From Anaerolineae bacterium (lineage in GTDB: Bacteria > Chloroflexota > Anaerolineae > Anaerolineales > Anaerolineaceae): 64,000 nt of DNA. The notes beneath the pieces were generated by a model that was not told the origin of the DNA, searched no databases, and saw only the letters and a list, made by a program, of their open reading frames with translations. Positions 44,850 through 54,117 of the stretch are shown piece after piece (position 1 is the first letter of the stretch; each line of letters opens with the position of its first letter). A program made the translations under genes and the position numbers. The stretch lies in assembly GCA_013178295.1 (NCBI GenBank), contig JABLWW010000008.1, forward strand, positions 124,001 to 188,000. The letters are read 5' to 3'.

Positions 44850-45725
44850 ATGAAGCCTGCAGCGTTTGAATATTATGCCCCTGTCAGCGTTGAGGAGGCG
44901 CTTGATCTTCTCGACCAGCTTGGTTATGATGGGAAGATACTGGCTGGCGGACAGAGCCTGATCCCGGCGATGAACTTTCGCATGGCTCAACCGCATGCTC
45001 TGGTGGATTTGAATAGGGTAAAAGAACTGTTCTATATCAAGTCTGCGCCGGACGGCAGTTTGCTGATTGGCGCAATGACGCGAGATGTTACGGTGGAGTT
45101 TGACAAAATGGTTGCCGAACGTCTGCCGGTGGTTACCGAGACCATGCCATTGGTTGGTTATTATCAGAACCGCACGCGCGGCACCTATGGCGGCAATCTG
45201 GCACACGCTGACCCCACCGGGCAGCTGCCAACCATCTCTGTTGCACTTGGCGCCCGCGCCCATATTCGTAGCAAAACGGGTGAGCGCTGGGTAGAAATGG
45301 ATGATTTTTATCTGGGACCGTTCACGACGATACTTGAGCCGCAGGAGATGCTGGTAGAGGTGGCTTACCCGGCGCTGCCGCCGCGCTCGGCTGCCAGCTT
45401 TAAGGAATTCACCCGCCAGGTTGGCGCGACGCCAATGGTGGGTGTGGCTGTGTTGGTAACCCTGGATGACAAAAATCGTTTTAAGAATGCTAAGATTGCT
45501 TATCTGGGCGTTGGCGAAAAACCTTATGCGGCAACAGAGTGTGTCAAAGTATTGCTGGGGCAAGAAGCCACAGCTGAAGCCATTCGGGCAGCTGCGGAAA
45601 CCGCGGCACAAAAGGATGTTGACCCCGGCACGGACATTCACGGCACGGCAGATTATCGGCGTAACTTAGTCAATGTCCTGACGCGCAAAGCGCTGACACA
45701 GGCAGTACAAAGCGCCAAGAAGTAA
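44850..45725 (+). CDS. Molybdenum hydroxylase FAD-binding subunit (CoxM type), set 1
   Basis: 291 residues; AAAGGAGG precedes the ATG. FAD-binding PCMH domain with LAGGQSLIPAMNFRMAQP (about 32-49) and TYGGNLAHADPTGQLP (about 113-128) that hold FAD, and a CO-dehydrogenase-flavoprotein C-terminal domain (about 180-285). Passes electrons from the Fe-S subunit to its acceptor. First of three genes in M-S-L order, so the enzyme is a heterotrimer of the xanthine oxidase superfamily. The set shares the region with the AllFGH-like and ring-opening genes. Confidence 0.93.
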   Translation: MKPAAFEYYAPVSVEEALDLLDQLGYDGKILAGGQSLIPAMNFRMAQPHALVDLNRVKELFYIKSAPDGSLLIGAMTRDVTVEFDKMVAERLPVVTETMPLVGYYQNRTRGTYGGNLAHADPTGQLPTISVALGARAHIRSKTGERWVEMDDFYLGPFTTILEPQEMLVEVAYPALPPRSAASFKEFTRQVGATPMVGVAVLVTLDDKNRFKNAKIAYLGVGEKPYAATECVKVLLGQEATAEAIRAAAETAAQKDVDPGTDIHGTADYRRNLVNVLTRKALTQAVQSAKK

Positions 45726-45741
45726 GTTGTGGAGGATAAAC

Positions 45742-46221
45742 ATGAGCAAAAAAGTAGATATCAAAGTGACGGTAAATGGAAAGCTGTATGAACGCTCTGT
45801 TGAACCTCGCATGTTGTTGAGCGATTTCATCCGTCATGAGCTGGGATTGACGGGGACGCATACAGGCTGCGAACATGGCGTGTGCGGCACTTGTACCGTG
45901 TGGTTTGACGGCGAGCCGGTGCGTTCCTGTCTGATGTTTGCAGTTCAGGCGGATGGTCATGAGGTGCATACAGTGGAAAGTCTAGGAACGCCGGACAATC
46001 TGCATCCTTTACAGCAGGCGTTTATGGAAAAGCATGCCCTTCAGTGTGGTTTTTGCACGCCGGGAATGTTGATGACTTTCGCTCACTTTATTCAGCGTCA
46101 CCCCAATCCTACGGATGAGGAAATCCGTGAGGCAATGGCAGGCAATCTTTGTCGCTGCACCGGGTATGAAAATATTGTGGAAGCGGTAAAACTGGCTGCC
46201 CAGCGGATGGCTGGAAAGTAA
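45742..46221 (+). CDS. Molybdenum hydroxylase 2Fe-2S subunit (CoxS type), set 1
   Basis: 159 residues from ATG 45742, with GGAGG 7 bp upstream. Plant-ferredoxin-type N-terminal cluster CEHGVCGTCTVWFDG with a fourth Cys in VRSC, and a C-terminal helical cluster domain with CGFCTPGML and NLCRCTGYENIV. Carries electrons from molybdenum to FAD. Sits 16 bp after the FAD subunit and 13 bp before the catalytic subunit. Confidence 0.95.
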   Translation: MSKKVDIKVTVNGKLYERSVEPRMLLSDFIRHELGLTGTHTGCEHGVCGTCTVWFDGEPVRSCLMFAVQADGHEVHTVESLGTPDNLHPLQQAFMEKHALQCGFCTPGMLMTFAHFIQRHPNPTDEEIREAMAGNLCRCTGYENIVEAVKLAAQRMAGK

Positions 46222-46234
46222 GGCGAGGAGGTGG

Positions 46235-48598
46235 ATGATGACAACTGAAGTGAAAACCAAGGTGATTGGCAAAAGCGTTTGGCGGAATGAAGACCCTCGT
46301 CTGCTAACCGGGATGGCGCAGTTCGTGGACGATATTGAACTGCCCGGAATGTTGCATGCAGCTTTTTATCGCAGCGATTATGCCCATGCACGCATCAAGA
46401 GCATTGATGTTTCGGCGGCGCGTGCCCGTCCGGGGGTGGTTGCTGTTTATACAGCCGAGGATTTTGGAGATTATTGGCATGTGGGACCATTGCAGGTGCC
46501 GCCGCCTTTAGCGATCAAGGGTGCTCAGTTTAACGCTCGTCCGCTGGTGCCGATTGCCAAGGATAAGGTGCGTTACTCGGGTGAGCCGCTTGCGGTGGTG
46601 CTGGCGGAGAGCCGCTACATTGCTGAGGATGCGTTGGCGGATATCTATGCCGATTTAGAGCCTTTGCCTGCGGTAACGGATATGGAAAAGGCGCTGGAAC
46701 CCGGCGCTCCGCTGGTGCATGATGACCTTGGCACCAATCTGGCGGCAGATGTGTATCAGCAGGTGGGCGATTATGAGGCAGCAAAAGCCAAAGCTGATGT
46801 GGTCATTGCCCGCCGCTTTTTCAAAGACCGTTGCGCCGGAGGCGCCATGGAAAACCGCGGCATTGTCTGCGCGTGGGATGAAAAAGCGCAAAAAATGACA
46901 GTTTGGTGCGGTACGCAGGCGCCTATCCCCATGCGCAATGCCATTGCCAAGAATCTGGGGCTTTCTGAAGATCAGGTGCGCCTGGTGATTCCTTTCATTG
47001 GTGGCGGCTTTGGGCCTAAGGTGATGACTTCCATGCCGGATGATGTGCTTTTGCCCTGGCTTTCGCGCAAACTTAACCGCCCGATCAAGTGGATTGAAGA
47101 CCGGCGAGAGAACTTCCTGGCAACCACCTCGGAGCGCGACCAGATCCACTATGCCGAGATTGCGCTCACCAAAGATGGGAAGATACTGGGCGTCAAAGAC
47201 GTTTTTTATCACAACACTGGTGCATACGATCCCTATGGCATGACAGTGCCGTTGAATACCCAGACGCATACACTGGGGCAGTATGATGTGCCCAACTTCT
47301 ATACCCAGATCAAAATGGTATTCACCAACAAGATGGTGGTTACCCCGGTACGCGGTGCAGGGCGCAACTATGGCGTTTTTGTTATGGAGCGCTTGATGGA
47401 TTTGGCCGCCAAAGAGCTGAAGATGGATCCGGTAGAAATCCGTATGAAGAACCTGATCCAGCCCCATCAACTGCCGTATAAAACGGGCATCATTGGGCAG
47501 GATTTTGTAGAGAATGTCTTGGATAGCGGAGACTATCCTGCCTCGCTCAAGAAAGCGGTTGAGATGATTGGCTACGAGAAGTTCGTCAAAGAGGAACAGC
47601 CGCGCCTGCGCGCCGAAGGCAAATGGGTGGGGATTGGTGTGGTTAACTTTGTTGAGGGTACTGCTGTGGGCCCGTATGAGGGGGCGCGGGTTACGGTTGG
47701 TAATAATGGCAAAGTCGTTGTCCTTACAGGCTGCTCCACGCAGGGGCAGGCACACTTCACTACCTTTGCGCAGCTTGTCGCCGAGCAGCTAGGTGTGGAT
47801 GTCAAAGATGTCCATGTAACCACTGGCGATACCGACCAGTTCCACTGGGGGGCGGGCACTTTTGCCAGCCGCGGTATTACCGTAGCTGGCAGTGCAGTAT
47901 ATGCCGCGGCGACCAAGGTGCGGGCAAAGGCACTTTCGCTGGCGAGCAAACTACTGGAAACCCCTGAAGAAGAACTGGAACTTGCGGATGGCGTTGTTCG
48001 CGTTGCTGATCTTCCTTCTAAATTTATCCCCTTGGGCGAACTGGCAATGAAAGCCAATCCGACGCGCGGCACCATTGAACCAGGTGTAGAACCCGGTCTC
48101 GAAGCTACCGCTTACTATGCACCACCGCACGGCGCGACTGGCTACGGCACCAACGCCATTATTCTTGAGGTGGACAAAGAGACCTTTGATGTCAAGATCA
48201 GACGCTTTGTGTTTGTCCACGACTGCGGCACTGTGGTCAACCCAATGGTGGCAGAAGCCCAGATTCACGGCGGGGTGCAGATGGGCATTGGTACGGCTTT
48301 CTTTGAGCAGCTGGTGTATGATGACAATGGGCAGCTGCTGAATGCCTCGTTCCAGGATTATCTGATGCCCAAGGCAACCGATATGCCGATGAAGATGGAA
48401 TTGGGGCATCTCAGTGTGCCCTCGCCTCTCAACCCGCTGGGCTTGAAAGGGCTTGGCGAAGCAGGCGCCATTCCGCCGCCGGCGGCATACGCGCAGGCAA
48501 TTGAGAATGCCATTCATGACGTGGATTTTGAGATACTGGATATGCCGCTTAACCCCAGCCGGTTGTACGAGCTGGTCAAAGCAGCCAGGAAAAAATAA
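46235..48598 (+). CDS. Molybdenum hydroxylase catalytic subunit (CoxL/XdhA-like), set 1
   Basis: 787 residues. Begins with KVIGKSVWRNEDPRLLTG typical of the CoxL-like group; molybdopterin-binding motifs PFIGGGFGPKV (about 253), VRGAGRNYGVFVMERLMD (about 378) and the catalytic Glu in KGLGEAGAIPPPAAYAQAI (about 735-753). The usual GGGFGGK is GGGFGPK here. CO dehydrogenase's active-site loop AYRCSFR is absent, so CO oxidation is unlikely; hydroxylation of an N-heterocycle or aldehyde is expected. It carries RGAGRN where xanthine dehydrogenases have RGFG, unlike the second set at 56935. Ends at a terminator. Confidence 0.93.
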   Translation: MMTTEVKTKVIGKSVWRNEDPRLLTGMAQFVDDIELPGMLHAAFYRSDYAHARIKSIDVSAARARPGVVAVYTAEDFGDYWHVGPLQVPPPLAIKGAQFNARPLVPIAKDKVRYSGEPLAVVLAESRYIAEDALADIYADLEPLPAVTDMEKALEPGAPLVHDDLGTNLAADVYQQVGDYEAAKAKADVVIARRFFKDRCAGGAMENRGIVCAWDEKAQKMTVWCGTQAPIPMRNAIAKNLGLSEDQVRLVIPFIGGGFGPKVMTSMPDDVLLPWLSRKLNRPIKWIEDRRENFLATTSERDQIHYAEIALTKDGKILGVKDVFYHNTGAYDPYGMTVPLNTQTHTLGQYDVPNFYTQIKMVFTNKMVVTPVRGAGRNYGVFVMERLMDLAAKELKMDPVEIRMKNLIQPHQLPYKTGIIGQDFVENVLDSGDYPASLKKAVEMIGYEKFVKEEQPRLRAEGKWVGIGVVNFVEGTAVGPYEGARVTVGNNGKVVVLTGCSTQGQAHFTTFAQLVAEQLGVDVKDVHVTTGDTDQFHWGAGTFASRGITVAGSAVYAAATKVRAKALSLASKLLETPEEELELADGVVRVADLPSKFIPLGELAMKANPTRGTIEPGVEPGLEATAYYAPPHGATGYGTNAIILEVDKETFDVKIRRFVFVHDCGTVVNPMVAEAQIHGGVQMGIGTAFFEQLVYDDNGQLLNASFQDYLMPKATDMPMKMELGHLSVPSPLNPLGLKGLGEAGAIPPPAAYAQAIENAIHDVDFEILDMPLNPSRLYELVKAARKK

Positions 48599-48606
48599 TC
48601 AAAAAG

Positions 48607-48655
48607 GGCAGGCAGGTGGTAAAATATTGCCACTTGCCTGCCATATCATTTTTCA
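48607..48655 (+). terminator. Terminator after molybdenum hydroxylase set 1
   Basis: GGCAGGCAGGTGG (48607-48619) pairs with CCACTTGCCTGCC (48630-48642; one G-T pair), followed by ATATCATTTTTC. Confidence 0.75.
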
Positions 48656-48697
48656 AATTTATGTAAAATTATATTAATTCTAGGAGATAGGTATCTA

Positions 48698-49327
48698 ATG
48701 AAACTTGAAGGTGAACATGTTTTTAAGGGGCCGCGTGAAGCTGTGTGGCAAATGTTCCGCGATCCTGAGGTTCTCGGTTCTGCGCTTCCAGGAACGCAAA
48801 GTCTGAATAAGATTAGCGACACTGAGTACGAAGCAACCATGAACGTTCGTATTGGCCCAGTTTCCGGGTCTTTTTCGGGCAAGCTGTTTGTATCCGATGA
48901 AAATCCGCCTGAGAGCTGCACGCTGACGGTGGATGGCCGCGGCGCGCCGGGTTTCGCTAAGGGCGTTGGCAAGGTGAAATTCACGGAAAACGGCGATGGG
49001 ACAACCTTGATGCAGTACGAGGGTGAATTGCAGGTTGGCGGTACGCTGGCAAGCGTTGGGCAGCGTATGCTGGATAGTGTGAGCAAAAGCATGATCCGCC
49101 AGGGGTTCGAGTCGCTGGATAAGGCATTGGAAGCCCGTCTGGCTGCTGGCGAAGGCAAAGTGGTGGATTACAAACCGCCCACGGAGGCAGAATTTGCCAA
49201 AGCCGTAGCCAAAGACATGGCAGGGGGTTTAACACAAGTGGCAGAGTTAAGGATGTTGATGTACATTGTGCCTGTCGCGTTAGTCGTACTGATTGTTGCC
49301 CTGATTGTCAGAGGTTGCGGCGGGTAA
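48698..49327 (+). CDS. CoxG-family SRPBCC protein with C-terminal membrane anchor
   Basis: 209 residues. The N-terminal 150 residues are a CoxG/SRPBCC domain (EHVFKGPREAVWQMFRDPEVL, then AMNVRIGPVSG-like ATMNVRIGPVSGSFSGKL). The C-terminus is a single hydrophobic helix MYIVPVALVVLIVALIVRG, so the protein is probably tail-anchored in the membrane. In CO-dehydrogenase operons CoxG recruits the molybdenum enzyme to the membrane (known for the family). Here it lies between hydroxylase set 1 and the permease and may dock one or both hydroxylases. A TAGGAGATAGG site precedes the ATG. Confidence 0.88.
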   Translation: MKLEGEHVFKGPREAVWQMFRDPEVLGSALPGTQSLNKISDTEYEATMNVRIGPVSGSFSGKLFVSDENPPESCTLTVDGRGAPGFAKGVGKVKFTENGDGTTLMQYEGELQVGGTLASVGQRMLDSVSKSMIRQGFESLDKALEARLAAGEGKVVDYKPPTEAEFAKAVAKDMAGGLTQVAELRMLMYIVPVALVVLIVALIVRGCGG

Positions 49328-49522
49328 AGGAGCCGCCCGCCCTGCTCGGACAGGATGAGCTTTTGTGCGGTGATGCGACAAGAAGAAAGGAGGTGAAGAA
49401 GCGCAAAGAGAGACACACACAATTTCGGGAAAGGTTGAAATAGGTTGAGGGTGCCTTTTCCCGCAAAGTAGTTCTTGTTTATATAAAAACTCTTTACCAA
49501 AGAAAGGAAGGAAGAAGATATT

Positions 49523-50938
49523 ATGACTACCGTGAAAGTAACAGGCTATTTGCCTCAGGATACTCCCGAATTTGGCAAGATGGTTCTGCTGGGCTTTCAG
49601 CATGTGCTGACCATGTTCCCAGCCACTGTGCTGTGCGCTTTGCTGATGCACTTTGATGTTTCAACCGTCTTGACCATTACCGGGTTGGGAACTGTGGTTG
49701 CTCTGCTGGGTGCTAAGTTCTCCATGGGCAACTACATTCCGTTGTATTATGGCTCCAGCTTTAGCTATATTGCCGCAGTGACCGCGGTGGTGGCAGTTAT
49801 GGAACCCGACTTGGCCTTCGGTCAGGTGGCGCAGGCTTCGACCATCTCGGTTGTGCAGGCAGGCTTCATTTGCACCGGCTTGATCAATGTGATTGTTGGT
49901 TTGATCATCCGCGTTTCCGGCGGCAAGGAAGCGATTGACAAAATTCTGCCTCCTGTAGTTACCGGCTCGGTCGCCTGTGTTATCGGTATTGGTCTGGGCG
50001 CTGCCGCTCTGGGCATGGCTTCCGGCACCTGCTGCGGTGTTGACGCAGCCGCCACGCCCGATTTGACGATCAAATGGTGGGTTGCGGCACTGATCACCCT
50101 GCTGGCGGCGGTGATCTTCTCCGTCTATCTGCAGGGTAAGGGCTTTATCGGCATGCTGCCAATTTTGCTAGCCGGCATCGTTGGTTACATTGTTGCCCTT
50201 CCATTGGGGCTGGTCAATCTACAGATTGTGTCCAATGTCATTACGGCGCCTCGTTTGACCTTCCCCGTGTTTAACAATCCGCTCACCGTAACGGTTCTGG
50301 TCGGTGTGGGTGTCATGGCGATCGCTACTATCCCAGAGTCCACCGCCCACCTGTACCAGATCAGCCTGTACGTTGACCACCTGGCAGAGGAGCTTGGGCG
50401 CGAGAAGCTGCGTCTTAACCGCTATATTGGCCTTAACCTGATGCTGGATGGTCTCAACGACATTGTCAACGGTATCTTTGGCTCGACGGCTGGCACCAAC
50501 TACGGCGAGAACAACTCGCTGATGGTGATCACCCGCAACTACTCCGGGCCTGTGCTGATCACGGCTGGCTGTATCTCGATCCTGCTCGGCTTTATTGGCC
50601 CGCTGAAGGATATCGTCAACAGCATTCCCACGGCGGTCTCCGGCGGCCTCTCCATCTATCTGTTTGGTGTGATTGGTATGCAGGGTATCGCGCTCATGAT
50701 GGCAGAGAAGGTCAATCTCTATGATCCTGGTCAGCTGGCTATCGGCGCCACGATTCTGATTGTGGGCATTGGCGGTAACATCGGCTATCCTGGTGGCTTC
50801 CTGCCCGTGCCGTTGCTGAAGGGCGTCTTCCCCTACGGCTGGCCGGCCATCGCCACTGGCGCGGTTGCAGGCATTCTGATGAACCTCATCTTTTTGTTCT
50901 GGAAGCCGCCTGTGGTACGTGGCCAGGCTGGACAATAA
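49523..50938 (+). CDS. NCS2-family nucleobase permease (uracil/xanthine type)
   Basis: 471 residues, highly hydrophobic, with about 12-14 membrane segments. NCS2 features: GFQHVLTMFPATVL near the start (about 29-42), GSSFSYIAAVTAVV (about 77), IPESTAHLYQISLYV (about 270, the substrate-site Glu region), GTNYGENNSLMVITRNYS (about 326-343). Imports uracil, xanthine, urate or a related ring by proton symport. The 195 bp upstream hold AAAGGAGG-like purine-rich runs but no clear promoter. Its place among ring-oxidising and ring-opening enzymes indicates that their substrate comes from outside the cell. Confidence 0.93.
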   Translation: MTTVKVTGYLPQDTPEFGKMVLLGFQHVLTMFPATVLCALLMHFDVSTVLTITGLGTVVALLGAKFSMGNYIPLYYGSSFSYIAAVTAVVAVMEPDLAFGQVAQASTISVVQAGFICTGLINVIVGLIIRVSGGKEAIDKILPPVVTGSVACVIGIGLGAAALGMASGTCCGVDAAATPDLTIKWWVAALITLLAAVIFSVYLQGKGFIGMLPILLAGIVGYIVALPLGLVNLQIVSNVITAPRLTFPVFNNPLTVTVLVGVGVMAIATIPESTAHLYQISLYVDHLAEELGREKLRLNRYIGLNLMLDGLNDIVNGIFGSTAGTNYGENNSLMVITRNYSGPVLITAGCISILLGFIGPLKDIVNSIPTAVSGGLSIYLFGVIGMQGIALMMAEKVNLYDPGQLAIGATILIVGIGGNIGYPGGFLPVPLLKGVFPYGWPAIATGAVAGILMNLIFLFWKPPVVRGQAGQ

Positions 50939-50953
50939 GTACGTGTAATAAAG

Positions 50954-50984
50954 GGCAGCTGTCAGGGTTAACCTGGCAGCTGCC
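50954..50984 (+). terminator. Hairpin after the permease gene
   Basis: GGCAGCTGTCAGG (50954-50966) pairs with CCTGGCAGCTGCC (50972-50984) with one G-T pair; no T-run directly after. First of two hairpins in this gap. Confidence 0.55.
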
Positions 50985-51001
50985 AGGATAGGAAGCTCAA
51001 G

Positions 51002-51037
51002 GCTCCCCGCTTTCACCCTGGATGTCGGGGAGCTTTT
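51002..51037 (+). terminator. Second hairpin terminator after the permease gene
   Basis: GCTCCCCG (51002-51009) pairs with CGGGGAGC (51026-51033), followed by TTTTC. Only about 20 bp ahead of the ribosome binding site of the next gene. Confidence 0.7.
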
Positions 51038-51070
51038 CATCAAAGATGATTTGTGGAGGCGGCTGAGAGA

Positions 51071-51928
51071 ATGATTTTGGTTACAGGGGCTTCTGGTAAA
51101 ACAGGGCGGGCAGTTATTTCTGCCTTGACAAGGCGGCAGGCGAGTGTGCGCGCTCTGGTGCGCCGCGATGATCAGGTGCAGGGCTTGAGGGCGCTTGGTG
51201 CAGCGGAGGTTGTCGTTGGGGACCTGCGCAACGCCCAAGTTCTTTCACAGGCGGCAAAGGGCGTCAAGGCTATCTATCACATCTGTCCCAATGTAAGCCC
51301 GTTTGAGGTCGAGATTGGTAGTGCAGTGATTTTGGCAGCGCGCCAGGAGCATGTCAGCCATTTTGTCTTTCACTCGGTGCTTCACCCCCAGATTGAAGAG
51401 ATGCCGCATCACTGGCTGAAAATGCGTGTGGAAGAGAGACTTTTTGAGTCGGGTTTGCCGTTTACGATACTGCAACCAGCGGCATATATGCAAAATATTC
51501 TGGCGAATCGAGATGCAATGCACAATGAGGGCATCTTTGCTGTTCCTTATGCGCCGGAAACACGGTTGAGCATGGTTGACCTGGAAGATGTCGCCGAGGT
51601 AGCTGCCCGCGTGCTGCTTGCGCCTGAGGAGCATCTTATGGCAACGTATGAGCTGTGTGGCTGCCAGGCGGTCAGCCAGATCGAGGTGGCAGAGATTTTT
51701 GGTCAGGCGTTTGGGCGGCAGGTGACGGCAAGAGCCATCCCGCGTGAAGAGTGGGCGCTCCGGATGCAAGAATTGGGCATGGATGCATACGCTCTGAATA
51801 CGCTGCTGCGCATGTTTGTTTATTACGAGACATACGGCTTTCACGGGAATCCAAAGGTGCTGAGCTGGTTGTTGCAGCGTGCGCCGACTTCCCTCGAAGA
51901 TTTTGCTGCCAGGGTAGCGGCAGGGTAA
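51071..51928 (+). CDS. NmrA-like NAD(P)-binding protein
   Basis: 285 residues from ATG 51071; an in-frame GTG at 51053 is also possible but overlaps the GGAGG site. Atypical SDR: MILVTGASGKTGRAVISAL (NADP-type GxxGxxG at the N-terminus), then VVGDLRN, FVFHSVLHPQ and LQPAAYMQN, with no YxxxK. Resembles NmrA/quinone-oxidoreductase-2-type proteins that act as redox sensors or reductases. The C-terminal part ARAIPREEWALRMQELGMD is typical of the group. Precedes two small unknown genes; its role in the pathway is unclear. Confidence 0.85.
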   Translation: MILVTGASGKTGRAVISALTRRQASVRALVRRDDQVQGLRALGAAEVVVGDLRNAQVLSQAAKGVKAIYHICPNVSPFEVEIGSAVILAARQEHVSHFVFHSVLHPQIEEMPHHWLKMRVEERLFESGLPFTILQPAAYMQNILANRDAMHNEGIFAVPYAPETRLSMVDLEDVAEVAARVLLAPEEHLMATYELCGCQAVSQIEVAEIFGQAFGRQVTARAIPREEWALRMQELGMDAYALNTLLRMFVYYETYGFHGNPKVLSWLLQRAPTSLEDFAARVAAG

Positions 51929-51936
51929 AGGAGATT

Positions 51937-52431
51937 ATGGAGAAAACAAGAAGCCAGCATTACAACTATGCTTTTGAAGCCATTCCCATCCTGTTTCACA
52001 GCCAGACAGATGGGTTTATGAAGTATCTTGAAAAAGACGGGGTGAAGTTTCTGCGTTTCTGGTGGGATCATGTGGGCGATAAGCTGGAAGAGGCACAAAG
52101 AGTCCCGTGGCGGGGACTGGACTTTGAGGTCGAACCTTTGGATGGAAAACGCAAACTGGTATGGGTTACCCTGCCAAAGCCGAGCCATGACGAGGAAGCG
52201 TATTTTCTTGCGCTTCTGGCAAGCCCTGAACAGCGTTTTGCCTGGGTGCGGCTGCCGAATACGCGGGTGTTTGTCTTGCGCCGTTGGGATAATATAGCAG
52301 AGCCGCCCCGCACGCTTTTTGGCGAACTGACCCCGCGTGCCCTGTTTCGCAAATTGGGAGAGGGAATTGAGCCAAGCAAAGAGGCTTTCAAAGAGGCTGT
52401 TCGCAGGATGGTGCGGAGGAAGGGCAAATGA
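51937..52431 (+). CDS. Conserved hypothetical protein
   Basis: 164 residues from ATG 51937, with AAAGGAG 6 bp upstream; the frame is open back to 51751 but that overlaps the NmrA gene. Soluble, basic C-terminus, rich in Trp and Phe (FLRFWWDHVGDKL), with an alpha/beta profile (LVWVTLPKPS, RFAWVRLPNTRVFVLRRW). I recognise no domain. Its stop overlaps the start of the next small membrane protein by 4 bp, suggesting the pair is made together. Confidence 0.75.
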   Translation: MEKTRSQHYNYAFEAIPILFHSQTDGFMKYLEKDGVKFLRFWWDHVGDKLEEAQRVPWRGLDFEVEPLDGKRKLVWVTLPKPSHDEEAYFLALLASPEQRFAWVRLPNTRVFVLRRWDNIAEPPRTLFGELTPRALFRKLGEGIEPSKEAFKEAVRRMVRRKGK

Positions 52432-52775
52432 AGATCGAAATTACCCCCGGCTTGATTATCACGGCGGTTGCCATGCTGATTTTTTATTTCCGTGTGGCAA
52501 TGCTGCGCGGGCGCAAGCGGCGTCTGATGCGTGAAGAAGCTTTGAAGAGACGCCGTGATAAATCAAAGGACAGTAAGAAGGCGCCTTTACCGCAAAAGGA
52601 CTTCTTCACCCCCCAGTATCAGGTGAGGAGTTGGGCGCTGGTGGGGGCATCGGTATTGCTAATGCTGGTGGGCGTGATTATGTATACTGCAAAGTGGTTC
52701 CCGTCGGCATATCAGCCCTACTGGTGGATTGCTGCAACGGCAGGCGTGCTGTTGCTGACATTTAGCATTGAATGA
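52428..52775 (+). CDS. Small membrane protein, two transmembrane segments
   Basis: 115 residues. An N-terminal hydrophobic segment (about 5-23), a very basic middle (RGRKRRLMREEALKRRRDK, about 27-45), then two C-terminal hydrophobic stretches (about 68-84 and 95-112) separated by a short Trp/Pro loop. The charge pattern places the basic part in the cytoplasm. No recognised family. Coupled by a 4 bp overlap to the preceding gene. Confidence 0.7.
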   Translation: MKIEITPGLIITAVAMLIFYFRVAMLRGRKRRLMREEALKRRRDKSKDSKKAPLPQKDFFTPQYQVRSWALVGASVLLMLVGVIMYTAKWFPSAYQPYWWIAATAGVLLLTFSIE

Positions 52776-52855
52776 AGCTGTGAAAAATTGTAAGATGATA
52801 ATACCGCACAGATAGTAAAAATTTTTCATCTGAACTCTGAAAGGTCTATGTTGTG

Positions 52856-54100
52856 ATGAACACTTCAATTTCTCTTATCCCTCAGAATGTGGTTGATCAT
52901 CTCAGAGAACTTCATGCACTGACAGGCAATGCTGCTGGGTCACAGCGGCTTGCATGGACGGGAACCTGGGGCACAGCGCGCGATTGGCTGCGCCAAAAGC
53001 TGGAGCAACTGCCGGTGGAAATAGAAGTTGATGAAGCTGCTAACACCTGGGCGACACTTAAAGGGGCTTCTCCAAAGGCGCTGGTGATGGGCAGCCATAT
53101 CGATTCGGTCGCCAATGGCGGCTGGCTGGATGGCTGTTTGGGGGTTGTTACTGCTCTGGAAGTGCTGCGTCATCTTGCCGCCCAGGGTGTACCGCCGGTT
53201 ACGGTTCGTTTGGTCAATTGGGCGGATGAAGAGGGAGCACGTTTTGGGCGCAGTCTTTTTGGCGCCAGCGCTGTAAGTGGCAACTTTGATCCCGATGAGC
53301 TTCGTAAACTTACGGACAAAGAGGGCGTCAGGCTTGTGGACGCGGTGGCTAAATTTGGCGTTGACCTTGACCGTGCCAAAGAAGCTGGCAGGCAGCTTAA
53401 AAACACTGCGGCTTATCTTGAACTGCATATTGAGCAAGGTCCTGTGCTGGAGAGCCTGAATATGCCGCTTGGTGCTGTTTTGGGTACTTTGGGTGTTGAG
53501 CGGCACAAAATTACTTTTACAGGACAAACGGCACATGCTGGCTCAACACCAATGGAAATGCGCCGCGATGCGCTGGCGGCCGCCGCCAGACTTGAGCTTG
53601 AGATACGTGAAATTGCCAAGCGTCATGGTGGTGTGTGTACTATGGGGGGCGTTTTTACCCGCCCTGGCATTGTTACTGCGGTCGTTGGGCAGTGCGATGC
53701 TTTGCTCGATCAGCGTCATCTTGACGCGCCAACGCTGGCGCGTATGTTGCAAGAGGCAAAAGAAGCCAGCCAGCGTTTTGCGCAGGAGGAGAAGGTGGAT
53801 GTAGAATGGCAGCGTTTGTGGCAGATTGACCCGATCTTCTTCCACCCCGATTTAGTTGCCCTGTGTGAAGAATCGATCCGCGAAACCTGTGGTGTGGTGC
53901 ATCGCCTGCCCAGTGGACCCTTGCATGACGCAGCGGAGGTCGCCCGCGCCGGTGTTCCTACTGTGATGATGTTTGCCCAAAGTCTGTATGGTCTGTCTCA
54001 CACTAAAGAAGAGGACACACGCGAAGAGCATTTGCTGTTTGCTGTTGAGGCTTTTGACCGCCTGGCGGCGAAAACAATAGATTGGATTTTGAAGCACTAG
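52856..54100 (+). CDS. M20-family amidohydrolase (allantoate amidohydrolase / N-carbamoyl-amino-acid hydrolase)
   Basis: 414 residues from ATG 52856 (a GTG at 52853 is adjacent). All metal-site motifs of the hydantoinase/carbamoylase group of M20 are present: GSHIDSVANGGWLDGCLG (about 80-97), NWADEEGARFG (about 121-131), LELHIEQGPVLE (about 186-197), GQTAHAGSTPM (about 222-232), and LPSGPLHDAAE with SHTKEED near the C-terminus. It hydrolyses an N-carbamoyl (ureido) group to amine, CO2 and ammonia, or allantoate to ureidoglycine. The hydantoinase gene follows after 17 bp, the classic pairing of ring opening and decarbamoylation. Confidence 0.9.
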   Translation: MNTSISLIPQNVVDHLRELHALTGNAAGSQRLAWTGTWGTARDWLRQKLEQLPVEIEVDEAANTWATLKGASPKALVMGSHIDSVANGGWLDGCLGVVTALEVLRHLAAQGVPPVTVRLVNWADEEGARFGRSLFGASAVSGNFDPDELRKLTDKEGVRLVDAVAKFGVDLDRAKEAGRQLKNTAAYLELHIEQGPVLESLNMPLGAVLGTLGVERHKITFTGQTAHAGSTPMEMRRDALAAAARLELEIREIAKRHGGVCTMGGVFTRPGIVTAVVGQCDALLDQRHLDAPTLARMLQEAKEASQRFAQEEKVDVEWQRLWQIDPIFFHPDLVALCEESIRETCGVVHRLPSGPLHDAAEVARAGVPTVMMFAQSLYGLSHTKEEDTREEHLLFAVEAFDRLAAKTIDWILKH

Positions 54101-54117
54101 ACGGAGTAAGATGCAAG

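Noticed and set aside
46655-47755. 366-codon open frame on the minus strand
   Set aside because: Antisense to the molybdenum hydroxylase large subunit, whose motifs are unmistakable on the plus strand.
46235-48598. Carbon monoxide dehydrogenase (CoxL form I)
   Set aside because: The characteristic AYRCSFR active-site loop is missing; only the general xanthine-oxidase-superfamily motifs and a CoxG-like neighbour are present.
49393-49443. Possible 16-codon leader peptide (GTG) behind a strong AAAGGAGG site upstream of the permease
   Set aside because: The GTG overlaps the ribosome binding site itself, and there is no attenuator structure or further support.
50219-51238. 339-codon open frame on the minus strand
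   Set aside because: Antisense to the NCS2 permease and the NmrA-like gene; no domain features and no ribosome binding site.
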